This document shows positions 62,221 through 64,000 of a DNA stretch of 64,000 nucleotides, piece after piece; the first letter of the stretch is position 1; the number at the start of each line of letters is the position of its first letter. A program made the translations under genes and the position numbers. The stretch covers positions 21,144,110-21,208,109 of the forward strand of contig CM022679.1 in NCBI GenBank assembly GCA_012295275.1, in the 5' to 3' direction. This DNA is from Chrysomallon squamiferum. Taxonomy: Eukaryota > Mollusca > Gastropoda > Neomphalida > Peltospiridae. Below the pieces are notes generated by a model, which did not search any database, was not told where the DNA came from, and saw only the letters and a program-made list of their open reading frames with translations.

Positions 62221-62730
62221 ATTCCTTTCTGTGAATGAATGAATGAAGTAAGCGATGATTATTCGTGAACGACTTATCTCTATAAGGAAAGCTTTTTATA
62301 TTGCTCCTTTTTTAGACTATTGTAAATGCTTAATGACACAGAACCACTTTCAGCTGAAAATTTTTAATGGATACATATGCGTTTATGTATGTTTCCATAA
62401 TATAAATGGTTAAATACATACAGTAATTCTTCAACAGTTTTAAAATATATACATACATGTTCACTGATGTTACAAATGTACCTTGAAATACCAAAACAAA
62501 ATATTTGGGTCCATTGACATATGGATATAAATTGTTCTATTGTCCTGGGTATAACGCTGTTTTGTTTTCTTATTTTTGTTGTTAATCTTATTATAAAATA
62601 TCTTGAGGTGTTTCTGTTGTTGTTTTTATATCTTTTTTTTTTTAGTTGTATGTTGTCACATTAAACAATTTTGACTAATCTTCTATTTACCAATATTTAA
62701 AGGATTTAAGTAAAAATGGACCAATCTTTC

Positions 62731-62731
<1 letters not shown>

Positions 62732-62768
<37 letters not shown>

Positions 62769-62771
62769 GAG
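62732..62771 (+). repeat. (GA)n microsatellite
   Basis: GA run with one GATA interruption near the right end of the window. Confidence 0.95.
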
Positions 62772-64000
62772 AAACTCTTGTGCACATTATCTAATTTTTA
62801 AAACCAGGACATTCTGTGGATTACTACAGACAAACATAATTACAACAACTGGATGTTGATTTAATTAAAAAACCCAGTAAAAGCCTTTGTGATTGTATCT
62901 GAAATGTACAAAAAAAATAAAATACAAATAAAATAAATAAACAATAATAATAATTAAAAAAAATAAATAAATAACAACATAAAAGTTTGGCACTGTTAAG
63001 ATAAAACATTTGATATTTCAAACCAGAGAATTTTTACCAAATTAATTAAAACCAGACCAGGCAGAATCATGTGAGACACACGAAACACTAATTAGTTCTA
63101 CCAGGAAACAGTTTGGATGTATGTATACGTGCGCATGATGATGATTTCAGACTAAAGCATTTTGATCTAATTAAGTAAAAGCAGGGGAAAGCCCTAGAGG
63201 TGTAATGCAGGTTTACAAGAGAGATACAAAGAACTAATTATTTTTGTCTCAGAAGAAACATGTCTGGGATTTCAGTGCAGAGAATCATCTCAGCTGCTGT
63301 TCTGCAGGGAAGCGTTTACTTAGCACATCTGTTATTGGTGTGAGTATTTGCTTGTCATCATCATCACACAGGAACTGACTTTCTCTCTCTCTAGATGTCT
63401 GTTAGTCAGCTCACCAGCTGTCCTCAGCTTCTTGCAAAAGCACATCACACAGAACTGCTACAGATCAAAGCTGTTTTTCCTTCATCTTCTTTACTCCCTT
63501 TTCGGAGAACATGAATAAAAATGGAGGCTGGTTGAGACTGATGCCTGCACTGAGCTGAGATTGTGTTTCACCAGCAAGGCGGCACACATGGCACAGGTGG
63601 AAAACAAACTCCAAAACCATAGTGATCTGTTTCCTTTGTCATTCCTGCTCCTGGAATCTTCTGCAGCCTGAATTTTTTCTGGCTTCTTTAAATACCTGGC
63701 TTTTTCTGTGTTTTTTTTAAAAGACAGTTGTGAATAAAAATGAGAAGAAAACTTAATCTTGTCTTTAATAATCTTGAATTGTTTCACAAGCTGAACAATT
63801 TTACTGGTACCTTTTATATATATTTTTTTTATTTTCTTTTCTTTCTTCTTCTTTTTATCTCTTGATATAATGGCAAGACTGATAAAAATTTCTTACACTT
63901 CTCTGTTATAATTCCAAATTATTCTGTGAGAACAAATAATCAGCAATAACTGTTTTTAATGAAAAGATTTATTTTGATATAGGCGGCTTAATTTGAAGTC

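Overview
This window is AT-rich animal nuclear DNA (roughly 70% A+T by eye), dense in microsatellites. It holds four spliced protein-coding genes, with introns mostly of 250-1200 bases. The gene set (FRAS1/FREM, LARP7, ankyrin-DHHC acyltransferase, PDZ-GEF) is metazoan. A degraded interspersed repeat at about 40508-40630 matches, from memory, a SINE-like family common in molluscs. A mollusc or other lophotrochozoan is therefore my best guess, not a proof.

Layout. (1) 1-22176, plus strand: the 3' part of a FRAS1/FREM family gene, most like FREM2. I can assemble 32 exons into one continuous frame of 1996 residues: CSPG repeats, five Calx-beta domains, a long conserved C-terminal ectodomain, one membrane helix and a cytoplasmic tail ending in a PDZ ligand. 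The 5' part lies outside the window. (2) 26141-33023, minus strand: a complete LARP7 gene (12 coding exons, 631 residues; La motif, RRM1, charged linker, C-terminal xRRM), tail-to-tail with the FREM gene. (3) 33692-39046, plus strand: a complete ankyrin-repeat DHHC palmitoyltransferase (9 exons, 568 residues), head-to-head with LARP7 across a compact shared promoter. It contains a probable U12-type (minor spliceosome) intron. (4) From about 40.9 kb to the right edge, plus strand: the 5' end of a RAPGEF2/6 (PDZ-GEF) gene with promoter-like region, 5' UTR exon with a short upstream ORF, three coding segments (42329-45384), and then more than 18 kb in which I find no further exon.

The four genes are not functionally linked: epithelial basement-membrane adhesion, 7SK/U6 RNA metabolism, protein S-acylation at membranes, and Rap GTPase signalling. 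Only the LARP7/acyltransferase pair shares regulatory DNA.

The most unusual signal is structural. Several introns carry short direct duplications that copy an exon end together with its splice donor (next to the exons ending at 1712, 3744, 5102, 8997 and 12472; weaker at 15475). The branch-site region of the U12-type intron is duplicated in the same way (37304-37522). One of these gives in-frame alternative donors. In addition, a phase 1-1 CSPG exon appears to have decayed in place at 2089-2276, leaving one CSPG repeat incomplete. All exon coordinates come from reading frames, splice consensus and phase matching by eye; no alignment or transcript data were available.
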